Shown here: one piece after another, positions 25,172 to 34,434 of the stretch
How positions within the stretch are numbered: the stretch's first letter is position 1
How the letters are laid out: every line of letters begins with the position of its first letter
Source: Patescibacteria group bacterium
GTDB lineage: Bacteria; Patescibacteriota; Minisyncoccia; Phycocordibacterales; PALSA-1337
NCBI GenBank assembly: GCA_024654575.1
Contig: JANLHG010000020.1
Location: forward strand, 1 to 55,990
Length of the DNA: 55,990 nt
Direction of reading: 5' to 3'
Made by a program: the position numbers and the translations under genes
The notes under the pieces: model-generated
What the model was told of the DNA's origin: nothing
Databases searched by the model: none
What the model saw: the letters and a program-made list of their open reading frames with translations, nothing else

Positions 25172-25903
25172 TTATTGAACGTCAGATGTTTCAGGTGTTG
25201 TAGAGGATGTTCTTCCTTTCTCTCTTATAGATTTTATAATGTCTCCAACATTTTTTCTAGCTCCTCTAATATCCTGAGCTCCTACCCTTAATTTTTCTCT
25301 TGCATCTTTTAGAACTTGTCTATTTGCTTGCATTTTTGTTTTATCACCTTCATCTGGCACAAGTGCAGATACAGATGAAACTACTGCGTCAACTTGATTT
25401 TTTGCGTCTTCAATTTTTGAATTAAATTCGGCAAATAAAGTTTCTTGTTCAAGAGTTATTTTTGCTTGAATTTTCGTACTAAGTCCCATCATGATATCAA
25501 TCAAGGAAGATAGTTTGTCTGCTTGAGCAATAATTTGTCCTTGTGGAATAATCAGAGAGTAATTTTTATAAGAATCAGTAACTGCCTTTACATCTTCTTT
25601 AAGTCCACTTTCATTTTCTCTATTATTTTCAATTTTTACTTTTAGAACTCTAAGAGGATTGATTTGTTCTTGAAGCGCTGATTTTATAGTTTCTTTTTGA
25701 TTATCATCAATATGCTTCATATTATCTATTCTCTCTACAAGTTTATTTAGATTAGTTACTCTTCGTTCCACCTCTTGAGTTCCTCGCATTCTCATTTTTT
25801 CTGCCTGTGCTGTCATTCTAGGACTTGTTGAAGAAGTTTGAGCAAAAACTGGTAAAGCTACCACAATAAGAGCAAGAGCAATTATTATTTTTTTATTCAT
25901 CAT
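25172..25903 (-). CDS. Exported coiled-coil protein of unknown function
   Basis: A 243-residue protein with a signal peptide (basic MMNKK, hydrophobic core to about residue 21, and VFAQ cleavage region). The remainder is almost entirely helical and charged, with heptad-like stretches (RVTNLNKLVERIDNMKHIDDNQKETIKSALQEQI and others) and a Thr/Ser tail. No named domain. A surface or periplasm-like location is expected. It shares an orientation and short gaps with the next two genes. Confidence 0.75.
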   Translation of the reverse strand: MMNKKIIIALALIVVALPVFAQTSSTSPRMTAQAEKMRMRGTQEVERRVTNLNKLVERIDNMKHIDDNQKETIKSALQEQINPLRVLKVKIENNRENESGLKEDVKAVTDSYKNYSLIIPQGQIIAQADKLSSLIDIMMGLSTKIQAKITLEQETLFAEFNSKIEDAKNQVDAVVSSVSALVPDEGDKTKMQANRQVLKDAREKLRVGAQDIRGARKNVGDIIKSIREKGRTSSTTPETSDVQ

Positions 25904-25920
25904 AATTTAATTATCAATTA

Positions 25921-26157
25921 TTATTGAGTAATAGGTGTGTCATTTATGGCTTCATCTACGCTGGCCATTCCTTCGTCGAATGAGTTTAGTTGAGCATCAA
26001 CAGAAGCTATATCTTCGTCTATTGAAGTCACAGCAGTAGTTGTTTCTACTGGTACGCTTGGAGTTGGAACAGTATTATTCCCTCCATACCAGAACCAAAC
26101 CATTGCGAGAACTATGATAACCGCTACTATAAGGACTATTTTTGGTGTATTAGTCAT
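25921..26157 (-). CDS. Small membrane-anchored protein with a Thr/Val/Pro-rich stalk
   Basis: A 78-residue protein with one transmembrane helix (about residues 7-24, IVLIVAVIIVLAMVWFWYG) and an outward acidic tail in which IDEDIASVDAQLNSFDEGMASVDEAINDT contains two related SVDE/SFDEG repeats. No family is recognised. It lies 17 bases upstream of the exported coiled-coil gene, so the two may act together at the cell surface; that is inference. Confidence 0.65.
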   Translation of the reverse strand: MTNTPKIVLIVAVIIVLAMVWFWYGGNNTVPTPSVPVETTTAVTSIDEDIASVDAQLNSFDEGMASVDEAINDTPITQ

Positions 26158-26189
26158 ATTCTTATTTAATTAACTACTAATATCTAATA

Positions 26190-26444
26190 TTAAGAAAGAT
26201 GCTTTGAAACGAGTTTTGTCATTTCAAACATATTTACTACATCTTTACCGCCAAAAACTTTCTTTAGTTTTTCATCAGCGTTAATATTTCGCTTGTTTGC
26301 TGGGTCCTGAAGATTATTCTTTTTTATATAAACCCAAAGTGCTTTAACAACCTCTGAACGAGGCATAGGTCCTTTACCTACCACCGCCGCTAGTTCGTCG
26401 CTAACAGTCATTGGCTTCATAAATGCAGAGTTTGAATTCGCCAT
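26190..26444 (-). CDS. SWIB/MDM2-domain protein
   Basis: An 84-residue protein that is essentially one SWIB domain: MKPMTVSDELAAVVGKGPMPRSEVVKALWVYIKKNNLQDPANKRNINADEKLKKVFGGKDVVNMFEMTKLVSKHL in continuous family order. SWIB domains are known from eukaryotic chromatin remodelling factors, Chlamydia (including a topoisomerase fusion) and some bacteria. A DNA- or chromatin-associated role has been proposed for chlamydial proteins, and the function here is unknown. It is the best recognised of the four small genes between dnaJ and the slipin gene. Confidence 0.88.
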   Translation of the reverse strand: MANSNSAFMKPMTVSDELAAVVGKGPMPRSEVVKALWVYIKKNNLQDPANKRNINADEKLKKVFGGKDVVNMFEMTKLVSKHLS

Positions 26445-26523
26445 ATTTTTTAAATTAACTTTTAATACTTGTAATCATATCACTCATACAAAACTTTGGG
26501 AAGCAACTCTAAAGGGGGATAGT

Positions 26524-27264
26524 TTATTTCTTAGCTAAACCATCAAGTGCTCGGAGAGCCTCAACTGGAAGCATAAATACCACAGTATTACTTTGGTCTG
26601 ATGACATATCGTTAACTGATTGCAATGTTCTCAAATGTAACGCTCCTGGGACTTGAGCCAACATAGATGCAGCTTTAGCAATATTTTCAGAGGCCGCTAA
26701 TTCTCCTTCAGAATTGATTATTACAGCTCTTTTTTCTCTTTCAGCTTCGGCTTGTTTACCTATTGTTCTTTCCATATCTGGTGGCAAACTCACATCTTTG
26801 AGTTCAACATTTTGAACTTTTAAACCCCAAGCGTCAGTTTCTTTATCTACAATTTCTCGAATTTTCTCCGCAATCTTATCTCGACTAGAAAGTAATTCAT
26901 CTAGAGTGACTTCTCCGACGATGTTTCGCATTGTTGTTTGTGCATATTGAGAAATAGCATAACGAAAATCTTCAACTTCTATAATGGCCTTGTTAGCATC
27001 GCTTACTTTATAGTAAATAACGGCATTGACTTTAACTGTCACATTATCTCTAGTGATTGTATTTTGGTCTGGAACATCTACCGCTTTTACTCTGATGTCT
27101 ACTTTTTGATAACTTTGAACGATAGGCCACACGATTCTCCACCCAGGTTCCATAATAGAAGTGAACTTACCAAGGGTAAATCTAACTCCTCTTTCGTATT
27201 GATTAATTTGACGAATACTTCTAATCAAAATAGCTAAAACTATCGCCGATATTGTATATTCCAT
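26524..27264 (-). CDS. SPFH/Band 7 slipin (stomatin-like) membrane protein
   Basis: A 246-residue prohibitin-homology protein. A short N-terminal hydrophobic segment is followed by RQINQYERGVRFTLGKFTSIMEPGWRIVWPIVQSYQKVDIRVKAVDVPDQNTITRDNVTVKVNAVIYYKV, the slipin signature, then the helical flotillin-like region with EAEREKRAVIINSEGELAA. Slipins form oligomeric scaffolds in membranes and usually partner with NfeD proteases; no NfeD gene is next to it. A TATAAT box near 27306 lies about 40 bases before the ATG. Confidence 0.93.
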   Translation of the reverse strand: MEYTISAIVLAILIRSIRQINQYERGVRFTLGKFTSIMEPGWRIVWPIVQSYQKVDIRVKAVDVPDQNTITRDNVTVKVNAVIYYKVSDANKAIIEVEDFRYAISQYAQTTMRNIVGEVTLDELLSSRDKIAEKIREIVDKETDAWGLKVQNVELKDVSLPPDMERTIGKQAEAEREKRAVIINSEGELAASENIAKAASMLAQVPGALHLRTLQSVNDMSSDQSNTVVFMLPVEALRALDGLAKK

Positions 27265-27341
27265 ATTAAATTATTGTATTAATAGTAATTAGTTTCTGTA
27301 GTGTATTATAGCATGTTTTACATGAAATATTTATTTACGAC

Positions 27342-27464
27342 CTACTTTGCTATTTCAAAAATTTTTTCTACTAATTTTGGCCTAGCATAAAAAGCTCTTG
27401 TAGTTGAATTTTTTGATCCTTTTGTTCTAGCCTGTATCCATTTTACCAGCCAATTCTCATTTCT
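27342..27464 (-). pseudogene. Short frame continuing the 27443 gene after a frameshift
   Basis: From 27464 down to a TAG at 27342, the frame reads ENWLVKWIQARTKGSKNSTTRAFYARPKLVEKIFEIAK-like sequence with protein-like composition and no ATG. It overlaps the last 22 bases of the gene at 27443 in another frame. It may be the original C-terminus of that protein, separated by a frameshift near 27455, or a scrap of a deleted gene. The remaining bases up to 27300 hold nothing I can identify. Confidence 0.35.
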
Positions 27465-27709
27465 TCAAGAAAACCTTTTGACATTAGCTTGAGGGTTTTT
27501 TCATCTAAATTTTGTAAATTTTCCCAAAGCTGAAATGTTTGATATATATCATCCTCTTTAATATTTTCCCATTCGTTGGGTTCAATTTCGACAAAGTCAT
27601 TATCTTCAGGAGTGTACTCTTGATTCATAACCAAAAATGGAAAATAAAAATCTGTATGTTGATCCAAATATTTTAATATTTCTATAGCCAATTTTCTACT
27701 TATATCCAT
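27443..27709 (-). CDS. Acidic protein of unknown function next to the DpnI-like gene
   Basis: An 88-residue soluble acidic protein (MDISRKLAIEILKYLDQHTDF, then the EYTPEDNDFVEIEPNEWENIKEDDIYQTFQLWENLQNL acidic centre). No named domain. Its position 34 bases after the DpnI-like nuclease in the same direction could make it an accessory or immunity protein, which is inference. The C-terminus may be shortened by a frameshift, since a further open frame continues directly. Confidence 0.6.
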   Translation of the reverse strand: MDISRKLAIEILKYLDQHTDFYFPFLVMNQEYTPEDNDFVEIEPNEWENIKEDDIYQTFQLWENLQNLDEKTLKLMSKGFLEEMRIGW

Positions 27710-27743
27710 ATCTGATCTTTGATCAAATATAAAATAAAGTCAA

Positions 27744-28761
<1,018 letters not shown>

Positions 28762-28765
28762 CTAA

Positions 28766-28771
28766 ATTATA
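28766..28771 (-). promoter_or_regulatory. -10 hexamer TATAAT of the methylase remnant/DpnI unit
   Basis: TATAAT lies seven bases before the ATG at 28758. It would drive the remnant and the DpnI-like gene as one message. Confidence 0.55.
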
Positions 28772-28779
28772 TCATATTG

Positions 28780-29292
28780 TTAGTAAAAGGCGTCAGGAAC
28801 AAAATATAACGCTACAGAATTCATACAAAATCTCTTACCTGTGGGTTGTGGACCGTCATCAAAAACATGTCCAAGATGTGAACCACAAGTATCTAAGACT
28901 TCTATCCTATCATCTAAAAGTCCAGTCTCTTTGCGAAGTACCAGCACATCTTCAGATAGTGGAGCCCAGAAACTTGGCCAGCCAGTGCCCGAGTCGTATT
29001 TTTGTTCTGATCGAAAGAGTGGTTTGTCACAGCCCACACTGTAATATGTTCCTTTTCGTTTCTCGTGATTGAGAACACCGGTAAATGGAGTTTCTGTACC
29101 CGACTCCCTTAAAACATGATATTGCTCAGGGGTTAGGATTTCTTTCCAATGGTCCTTAACCACGACGGTGTCAGGTACTTTTTGCAGAGAAGAAAAGGTT
29201 TTGTGTTGGTAATACGCGAAACCAAATACAAACAAACAGACTAACAATATGACAGCAATTGTTTTATAAAATTGATGTATAAAATCATACAT
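28780..29292 (-). CDS. msrB: Membrane-anchored peptide methionine-R-sulfoxide reductase
   Basis: Repairs methionine-R-sulfoxide, here probably on the outer face of the membrane. An N-terminal helix (about residues 11-29) anchors a 140-residue MsrB domain with GTYYSVGCDKPLF, SGTGWPSF, GSHLGHVFDDGP and the catalytic RFCMNSV (C156). The zinc-binding CxxC pairs of the usual form are reduced to single cysteines C88 and C136, so this is a zinc-free variant with possible resolving cysteines. The stop of msrA is 1 base before its start region. Confidence 0.92.
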   Translation of the reverse strand: MYDFIHQFYKTIAVILLVCLFVFGFAYYQHKTFSSLQKVPDTVVVKDHWKEILTPEQYHVLRESGTETPFTGVLNHEKRKGTYYSVGCDKPLFRSEQKYDSGTGWPSFWAPLSEDVLVLRKETGLLDDRIEVLDTCGSHLGHVFDDGPQPTGKRFCMNSVALYFVPDAFY

Positions 29293-29293
29293 A

Positions 29294-29782
29294 TTATTTT
29301 AAATAGCTATCAAACCATATAGCATGACAAGTATAACTTGTTGGATTTTTCTGTAGATAATCCTGATGGTAGGCCTCTGCTTTGTAAAAAGTTACAAGTG
29401 GCTCGAGCGTTGTCACTACAGGGTCTGTCCAGCGTTTTGATTTGTTTACGATATCAATAAATTCTTCTCCCTCTTTTCTCTCCTCCTTGTTTCCATAGAA
29501 AATAGCCGAACGATAAGATGTCCCCCGGTCATTTCCTTGCTGATTGAGAGTAGTAGGGTTGTGAATCTGAAAGAAAAAGTCGAGAAGGTTTTTGTAGGAT
29601 GTTTTCGATGGATCGTATTCAATCTCAACCGCTTCGGCATGACCAGGGTGATTTTCATATGTTGGGTCTTCATTTTCTCCGCCAGTATAGCCAACTTCAG
29701 TTGCAACAACACCAGGCTGTGTCCTGATCAGATCCTCAAGTCCCCAAAAACATCCACCAGCTAATACAATTTTTTTATTCAT
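29294..29782 (-). CDS. msrA: Peptide methionine-S-sulfoxide reductase
   Basis: 162 residues with the catalytic [11 protein letters not shown] (C11), the [14 protein letters not shown] segment, [20 protein letters not shown], and the [23 protein letters not shown] block. The C-terminal [13 protein letters not shown] is conserved. No signal peptide is visible, so it acts in the cytoplasm unless exported with a partner. It overlaps the preceding msrB by 8 bases and precedes the anchored msrB by 1 base. Confidence 0.95.
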   Translation of the reverse strand: MNKKIVLAGGCFWGLEDLIRTQPGVVATEVGYTGGENEDPTYENHPGHAEAVEIEYDPSKTSYKNLLDFFFQIHNPTTLNQQGNDRGTSYRSAIFYGNKEERKEGEEFIDIVNKSKRWTDPVVTTLEPLVTFYKAEAYHQDYLQKNPTSYTCHAIWFDSYLK

Positions 29783-30140
29783 TTGATTTACCCGGAATAA
29801 ACTTCATTGATATTGAATTTACACAATGACGAATATTCTTTTCTGTTAGTCCTTCACCTGTAAACAGGTGGCCTAGGTGCCCACCGCATTTTTCACAAGT
29901 TATTTCTGTACGCATACCATCTTTATCTATACTTTTATGAATTGCTCCGGGTATTTCATCGTCGAAACTAGGCCAGCCACAAGTAGACTCAAACTTACTA
30001 TGCGAATCATATAATGGGGCATCACATTGTCTACAAACATAAACTCCATTTTCCTTGTTGTTTACATACTCACCTTTAAATGGAGCTTCTGTGCCCTTAT
30101 CCAGAATCACTCTTTTTTCTTCTTCATTTAATTTATTCAT
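29775..30140 (-). CDS. msrB: Zinc-type peptide methionine-R-sulfoxide reductase
   Basis: 121 residues, without a signal. Zinc ligands C36-RQ-C39 and C82-EK-C85 are intact, followed by [11 protein letters not shown] and the catalytic RHCVNSISM (C106). It is the ordinary cytoplasmic form; a second, zinc-less membrane-bound copy lies at 28780. A TATTAT box some 15 bases before the ATG may give it a promoter of its own. Confidence 0.95.
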   Translation of the reverse strand: MNKLNEEEKRVILDKGTEAPFKGEYVNNKENGVYVCRQCDAPLYDSHSKFESTCGWPSFDDEIPGAIHKSIDKDGMRTEITCEKCGGHLGHLFTGEGLTEKNIRHCVNSISMKFIPGKSNE

Positions 30141-30171
30141 ATATTGATATCTAGATAATAATGAAATTATT

Positions 30172-31896
30172 TTACCCGAAAGTAAACGTAAATGCTTGTA
30201 ATCCAGCTTTTGGTATCACTATCTTAAGGGTGTGTTTGCCATAATCTGCATCTTGGATGAGTGAATATAATGTTTCATCTTTGATGGTTATCTTTTTTAC
30301 AAACTCATCGTCTTTGTAAATTTCAACCTCAATTCCTTTCGCTGATCCTGCGGTTATGTAGACATTTTTTGCTTCGTAGTTAAAGACAATACTTCCAACA
30401 GTTATATTTTCGGCATATTCAGAAGTTATATTCCATGTACCACCAAGATAAAGTTTATTGGAAGAAATTGAGGGAGGAACTAAAAGAATTTGCTCACCCG
30501 TACGACCTGCGATACCGTTTGCAAGGTATTCATTTCTCGCTGATCCAAAATATACTTCTGGACTTTTCACCTTTCCAGATTCCACGGATACAACATTTTC
30601 GGGCTTTGATATATTTGAGGACACCTCCAAATTCATATCTAACCTGTCAGCCCGCTCTCTAAGAGCTTTTTGTATCGCAACTTCTGCTTCTTTGTATTGA
30701 CCCTCTCCTGCGTGGTCATAGACGATATATCCGTCAATATCTATCAGATATTTTCTAGGCCAATACTGATTGTTATATGCATTCCATGTGGAAAAATCAT
30801 TATCAAGTACCACGGGATATTTTATACCAAAGTCTTTTACAGCCTTTTCTACATTCTTTTGAACTTTCTCAAAAGAAAATTCCGGAGTGTGAAGACCGAT
30901 AATGACTAGTCCTTCGTCTTCATATTCTTTATACCACTCGTTTAGATACGGAATGGTGCGTTGGCAATTTATACAGCTATAAGTCCAAATGTCTAATAGT
31001 ACAACTTTTTTGCCTTTAAATTCGTTTATAGTTATGGGTAAATTGTTTGTATTTATGAAACCATCGGGAGTGCTGATGTCAGGCGCTAAAATAAACTTTC
31101 TGCCCTTCTCTTCAATACTTAGAAATGACCCTGTATTTGAATCACTATTTATACTTGTATTATTTTTCTCATTTTTTTCTAACAATTTTTGTTCAATTTT
31201 TGTAACATCTAAGAATCCCGCGTCAAGCAAATTAATTTGAAGTTTCTTATCATATCCAGAAATAATAGCGATTGCTACTAAAATGAAAATAACGCCAAAT
31301 ATTTTTTTAAACCATCCTCTAGGATCTGAAACTTTCCCGATTTTCGCCATAATACGTTCACCTAAAAGAGCGACGACTATAAGGGCAAGCGATAATCCTA
31401 AAACATAAGTAAAAAGATAGACGATTCCTAAGAAAAACGAAACGGGTAAGACTGTCGCTAAGATAACAAAGTATGTCGGACTACAAGCAGAAAAAATAGG
31501 TCCAAGTGACGCGCCTATGATCACATCTCCCCAAACACTATTCTTTTGATATCCTTTTGTTAATACTTTATTTGATTTAATACTTAAAGTATTTGCAAAA
31601 GAAAATTTTTCCCATAGATTTGGAAAGACCATAGTTAGACCAAACAAGAAAATAATTCCGCCGGAAATCCACTTCCAAAAATCTTGAGGAATATCAATTA
31701 GCAAAGAACTTGCTTTGAGAATAAGCGTGAATAGTATGATCGAAATCCCAAGCGATGCCACAACCACAAAGAGTCTCTTCCTGTTTGGAGTAATGTCTGT
31801 GATAGAGTGTCCAATAATCACAGGGAGGAGTGGCAGAATACACGGAGCAAGTATTGTTAGCACTCCAGCGATAAATGAAATTAGGAGAAGCAACAT
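30172..31896 (-). CDS. DipZ-like fusion: CcdA/DsbD membrane domain, thioredoxin-like domain and C-terminal beta domain
   Basis: Carries reducing power across the membrane. Residues 1-215 form the CcdA-type transmembrane domain with redox cysteines C19 (LAPC) and C138 (SAC). After a low-complexity linker, residues about 270-410 form a TlpA/thioredoxin-like domain with [11 protein letters not shown] (C308-I-N-C311). Residues about 430-574 are a DipZ-type carbohydrate-binding-like beta domain. A second thioredoxin gene lies 1 base upstream, and the msr genes follow. Together they look like an extracytoplasmic thiol and methionine sulfoxide repair system. Confidence 0.93.
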   Translation of the reverse strand: MLLLLISFIAGVLTILAPCILPLLPVIIGHSITDITPNRKRLFVVVASLGISIILFTLILKASSLLIDIPQDFWKWISGGIIFLFGLTMVFPNLWEKFSFANTLSIKSNKVLTKGYQKNSVWGDVIIGASLGPIFSACSPTYFVILATVLPVSFFLGIVYLFTYVLGLSLALIVVALLGERIMAKIGKVSDPRGWFKKIFGVIFILVAIAIISGYDKKLQINLLDAGFLDVTKIEQKLLEKNEKNNTSINSDSNTGSFLSIEEKGRKFILAPDISTPDGFINTNNLPITINEFKGKKVVLLDIWTYSCINCQRTIPYLNEWYKEYEDEGLVIIGLHTPEFSFEKVQKNVEKAVKDFGIKYPVVLDNDFSTWNAYNNQYWPRKYLIDIDGYIVYDHAGEGQYKEAEVAIQKALRERADRLDMNLEVSSNISKPENVVSVESGKVKSPEVYFGSARNEYLANGIAGRTGEQILLVPPSISSNKLYLGGTWNITSEYAENITVGSIVFNYEAKNVYITAGSAKGIEVEIYKDDEFVKKITIKDETLYSLIQDADYGKHTLKIVIPKAGLQAFTFTFG

Positions 31897-31897
31897 G

Positions 31898-32401
31898 TTA
31901 TTTCACTTCTGCTACCAGCGCAATGAGAGTTGGGCTACCACTCCATTTTTTAATAAGGTTTCCGTCTTTATCAACTTGCACAAATGTATGTTGGTAGGTA
32001 ACGCCATATTTTTGCTTGAGTGCAGTAGAATTGTCATAATTGACATCAAGTATTGCTAAGCTTGAAGGGATTTTCGAAAGATTAGCCTTAATATCCGCAT
32101 CCACCGCCCTACAAGTCGGACACCAGCTTGCTCTGAAAAACAAAACTACGTCGTGAGTAGCGGAAGCCAATGCAACTTTTTCTGGTGCGTACGCTTCGTA
32201 TGACCCTGCCTTCATCATCAACTCCCCGTCATCCACTATCATTTCGTCTACACCTTCGTATCCTGGAACGGGCACCATCATGCTTTCTCCCTCTTTATTT
32301 TTCATCAACGCATCATTTTTGCTATTCATTGATGCATATACTCCTCCTACTACGACCACCAATGCAATAACCCCAATAATAATTCCTGTGTTTTTGTTCA
32401 T
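31898..32401 (-). CDS. Membrane-anchored thioredoxin-family protein
   Basis: 167 residues with an N-terminal helix (about residues 5-25), a Met-rich linker (residues about 28-65) and a thioredoxin fold with FFRASWCPTCRAVDADI (C94-P-T-C97). The cis-proline segment is TYQHTFVQVD, with Thr-Tyr-Gln-His and no Pro, so the substrate site differs from classic thioredoxin. It is the first gene of the run leading to the DipZ-like and msr genes and probably passes electrons from DipZ to exported or anchored targets. Confidence 0.9.
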   Translation of the reverse strand: MNKNTGIIIGVIALVVVVGGVYASMNSKNDALMKNKEGESMMVPVPGYEGVDEMIVDDGELMMKAGSYEAYAPEKVALASATHDVVLFFRASWCPTCRAVDADIKANLSKIPSSLAILDVNYDNSTALKQKYGVTYQHTFVQVDKDGNLIKKWSGSPTLIALVAEVK

Positions 32402-32447
32402 AAAAATTTATTAATTAATAATGATAATAAATAAAGTGTACACAATA

Positions 32448-32485
32448 ACAAAACGAATGTAAAGCTCACTTTACATTCGTTTTGT
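32448..32485. repeat. Perfect 17-bp inverted repeat with TGTAAAG/CTTTACA half-sites
   Basis: ACAAAACGAATGTAAAG, a CTCA loop and CTTTACATTCGTTTTGT are perfectly complementary. The repeat lies between the small membrane gene at 32499 and the thioredoxin-DipZ-msr operon and overlaps a possible -35 box of the latter. The same half-site TGTAA/TTACA flanks the XRE regulator start at 33075-33088. It could be an operator, a terminator or both. Confidence 0.5.
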
Positions 32486-32498
32486 GGATAACCACATT

Positions 32499-32864
32499 TT
32501 AAAGATTTTTATCACTCCAAATTCTCGTAACGATTTTGACAACTATCATCATAATTAAAGCAACAACCAACCATGGATCTACAGAGTGTGAATATCCCTG
32601 TACTGCAATGCCGAACATAAGAATTGCTGATCCGGCGAGAAATGCGTTTCGTCCGGCAAGTGAACGATTCACATCATCACGTTCATCAAACGCTCTTTCT
32701 TTCAAAATAAAACTTGCAAATATACCAAAGAGAACTAGAAGGATGGCAAGCATTCCCATCACCATCATGTCCGGCATCCAAAAATGAAAAGGGTTAAGAA
32801 GCAAAATCGCCAGGACAATCAGTGTGAGAGGTACAATTATTTCTTTTGTGATTTTATTTTTCAT
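32499..32864 (-). CDS. Four-helix membrane protein paired with the XRE regulator (DUF2178-like)
   Basis: From the ATG at 32864 the product is 121 residues with four hydrophobic segments and a conserved-looking cytoplasmic ERAFDERDDVNRSLAGRNAFLAG stretch, as in the DUF2178-type proteins that follow small XRE regulators. An upstream in-frame ATG at 32912 would lie within the regulator gene. It overlaps the XRE gene by 11 bases, so the two are translated together. Function unknown; a regulator-sensor relationship is inferred. Confidence 0.7.
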   Translation of the reverse strand: MKNKITKEIIVPLTLIVLAILLLNPFHFWMPDMMVMGMLAILLVLFGIFASFILKERAFDERDDVNRSLAGRNAFLAGSAILMFGIAVQGYSHSVDPWLVVALIMMIVVKIVTRIWSDKNL

Positions 32865-33066
32865 AAGAAATTTTAAATATATTTTCAACTGGTAACTTAA
32901 AGAAACTGGCAATTTTCAGAGCGAGCAATACTGACGGTGTGTAATTGCCTTTCTCAATCGCAATAATCGTCTGTCGGCTCACCTGCAATTTTTCTGCTAG
33001 CTCTTCTTGCGTAACACCCTTTTTGTTTCGCAATGTATTCACTTCATTTGAAATATATTCTTGCAT
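32854..33066 (-). CDS. Small XRE-family transcriptional regulator
   Basis: 70 residues: a full Cro/CI helix-turn-helix (EVNTLRNKKGVTQEELAEKLQVSRQTIIAIEKGNYTPSVLLALKIASFFKLPVENIF) with no ligand domain. This YgzD/YozG-like type usually controls its own operon with a membrane partner, here the gene at 32499. Its promoter is overlapped by a palindrome ATGTAAGTTTACAT, suggesting autorepression, and related half-sites occur before the thioredoxin-DipZ-msr operon. Confidence 0.9.
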   Translation of the reverse strand: MQEYISNEVNTLRNKKGVTQEELAEKLQVSRQTIIAIEKGNYTPSVLLALKIASFFKLPVENIFKISYEK

Positions 33067-33074
33067 GATTCGTA

Positions 33075-33088
33075 ATGTAAGTTTACAT
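33075..33088. promoter_or_regulatory. Candidate operator ATGTAAGTTTACAT
   Basis: A near-perfect palindrome with ATGTAA/TTACAT arms that covers the -10 box of the XRE gene. A further half-site CTTTACAT lies at 33113-33120. Confidence 0.5.
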
Positions 33089-33107
33089 AACCGTACTCAA
33101 ATGTCAA
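33080..33107 (-). promoter_or_regulatory. Promoter of the XRE regulator
   Basis: On the minus strand TTGACA, a 16-base spacer and TAAACT. The -10 box overlaps the candidate operator. Transcription would start about 7 bases before the ATG. Confidence 0.55.
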
Positions 33108-33114
33108 TCTGACT

Positions 33115-33627
33115 TTACATCTTTCGGCTATCATACGCCCAGTGCAGAACCGCTTGCCTTTGCGTCGGCCGGCAAATTAAATCTTTCGGCCGACAATTCT
33201 TTTGGATCTGCGATATATGCCGGCGAATAGCTCTCCAACGCTTGATCTGCCGTTCGTCTTCAACCGGAAGCCGTCTGCCCATGTAGTAACGACAATACCA
33301 CTGGAACCAGCCACGAGGGTCGTGCTCTTCGTTGATCCAACCCTTCTCAATCCAGACTTTGAGCGGTTGGCTGGCGTGTTTATGGAAAAAGTTGAGGGTG
33401 TCGTCGTGATATTCAGGCGAAAGTTTGGCGCGGGTAAACCAATCTTTTGGAAACTCCTTTTTGCAATCGGTCATATACTTGCCGCCAAAAACTCCGAGCG
33501 CGAGCATTTGTTTTGGCGTAAGCTCCGGCTTGAAATCCGGATGAAAATTCCGTCCCACCGGTTCGGTAAGCTGGTATGTGTAACCTGTTTGGAATTTGTC
33601 GTTTACTTTGACAGTTTTTTTTCTCAT
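33115..33627 (-). CDS. Basic, Trp/Tyr-rich protein of unknown function, probably acquired
   Basis: A 170-residue soluble protein rich in W, Y, R and K (GWFQWYCRYYMGRRLPVEDERQIKRWRAI, then RHISQIQKNCRPKDLICRPTQRQAVLHWAYDSRKM). No named domain. Codon use is clearly richer in G and C than in the neighbours, suggesting horizontal acquisition. The basic, aromatic character would suit nucleic acid binding, which is inference only. It lies between the XRE unit and the SOUL gene, and its stop overlaps the upstream half-site of the XRE promoter region. Confidence 0.65.
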   Translation of the reverse strand: MRKKTVKVNDKFQTGYTYQLTEPVGRNFHPDFKPELTPKQMLALGVFGGKYMTDCKKEFPKDWFTRAKLSPEYHDDTLNFFHKHASQPLKVWIEKGWINEEHDPRGWFQWYCRYYMGRRLPVEDERQIKRWRAIRRHISQIQKNCRPKDLICRPTQRQAVLHWAYDSRKM

Positions 33628-33665
33628 AGATGCGTTATTCCCAAAAATCCATGAATATCAATAAT

Positions 33666-34319
33666 TTATCTTACCCCTATCTGCACCTCACTCCTAAGCA
33701 TAAATGGTATTGTCCAAGGTACGTTATAACGCGCCACATTGACGGCTCCCACGATTTCAACGCCATCACGCCTAAGTGCCTCCAAAAGTTCTGTCTCATA
33801 CTTTTTAAAAGCTGATTCACTGGTCGTCCAACTGAACCTCCGCACTGCCACCTTATGCGCTGGCACTTCACGCAACTCTATCCGCTTATCATTTGGCTCA
33901 GGCAAAGTCTCGAGCGTGTATTTACTTGGCATGACAAAAGAGATCTTGTATGCGCCACTACCTGCTTCTTCTTCAGTATTAACTGGCACCGTCATGGCGA
34001 TCTTCTCTGAAATACTCTCTTCGGTATTAACCGGCACGGTCATAGCAATCTTGTCTTTTTTTGTATTGTCACCAAAGATATAGCTGGCGATTATAGGAAA
34101 ACCTTTTCTTGCCGCCTCGTCTTTGTTCTCTGCACCGCTAACAGTAGTTTCAGCGACAATGTAAGATGCATATTCTCGTATCTCATAGCCACTTGCCTCA
34201 CTCACAACCGTATACTTTGGTTCTTCAATATTTCGCACTGGAAGCCAGCTGTATAAAAACCAGCCAACCAAAATGACTCCGATAATTATTAATGTAATAT
34301 TCATAGTTTTTTTCTTCAT
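33666..34319 (-). CDS. SOUL-family heme-binding-like protein
   Basis: From the ATG at 34319 the product is 217 residues: an N-terminal transmembrane helix (MKKKTMNITLIIIGVILVGWFLYSW) and a SOUL domain beginning EEPKYTVVSEASGYEIREYASYIVAET, with DKIAMTVPVNTEE twice (a 13-residue tandem repeat), KISFVMPSKYTLETLPEPND and the AVRRFSW segment. SOUL proteins bind heme or porphyrins in animals and plants; the role in bacteria is unknown. Codons before 34319 are not conserved, and a TATAAT box is six bases before this ATG. Confidence 0.9.
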   Translation of the reverse strand: MKKKTMNITLIIIGVILVGWFLYSWLPVRNIEEPKYTVVSEASGYEIREYASYIVAETTVSGAENKDEAARKGFPIIASYIFGDNTKKDKIAMTVPVNTEESISEKIAMTVPVNTEEEAGSGAYKISFVMPSKYTLETLPEPNDKRIELREVPAHKVAVRRFSWTTSESAFKKYETELLEALRRDGVEIVGAVNVARYNVPWTIPFMLRSEVQIGVR

Positions 34320-34325
34320 ATTTTT

Positions 34326-34331
34326 ATTATA
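34326..34331 (-). promoter_or_regulatory. -10 hexamer TATAAT that sets the SOUL gene start
   Basis: TATAAT lies six bases before the ATG at 34319. An in-frame ATG at 34373 lies upstream of this box and would not be on the transcript. Confidence 0.55.
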
Positions 34332-34434
34332 CCATTTTTTTAAAAAAATACTCTCTCGTTCGAGTGTGCGCAAAACTGCGTTCGCACTTGTCCGCTTCTG
34401 GAGGAAGGATGAGAGGGGGTGCGAGCGGGACTCC

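Noticed and set aside
28780-29292. Anchored MsrB as a pseudogene because zinc cysteines are missing
   Set aside because: The catalytic RFCMNSV and fold motifs are complete, and zinc-free MsrB forms are known; it is a variant, not decay.
34320-34373. Longer N-terminus of the SOUL protein
   Set aside because: The in-frame ATG at 34373 lies upstream of the TATAAT box; the hydrophobic anchor starts at 34319.
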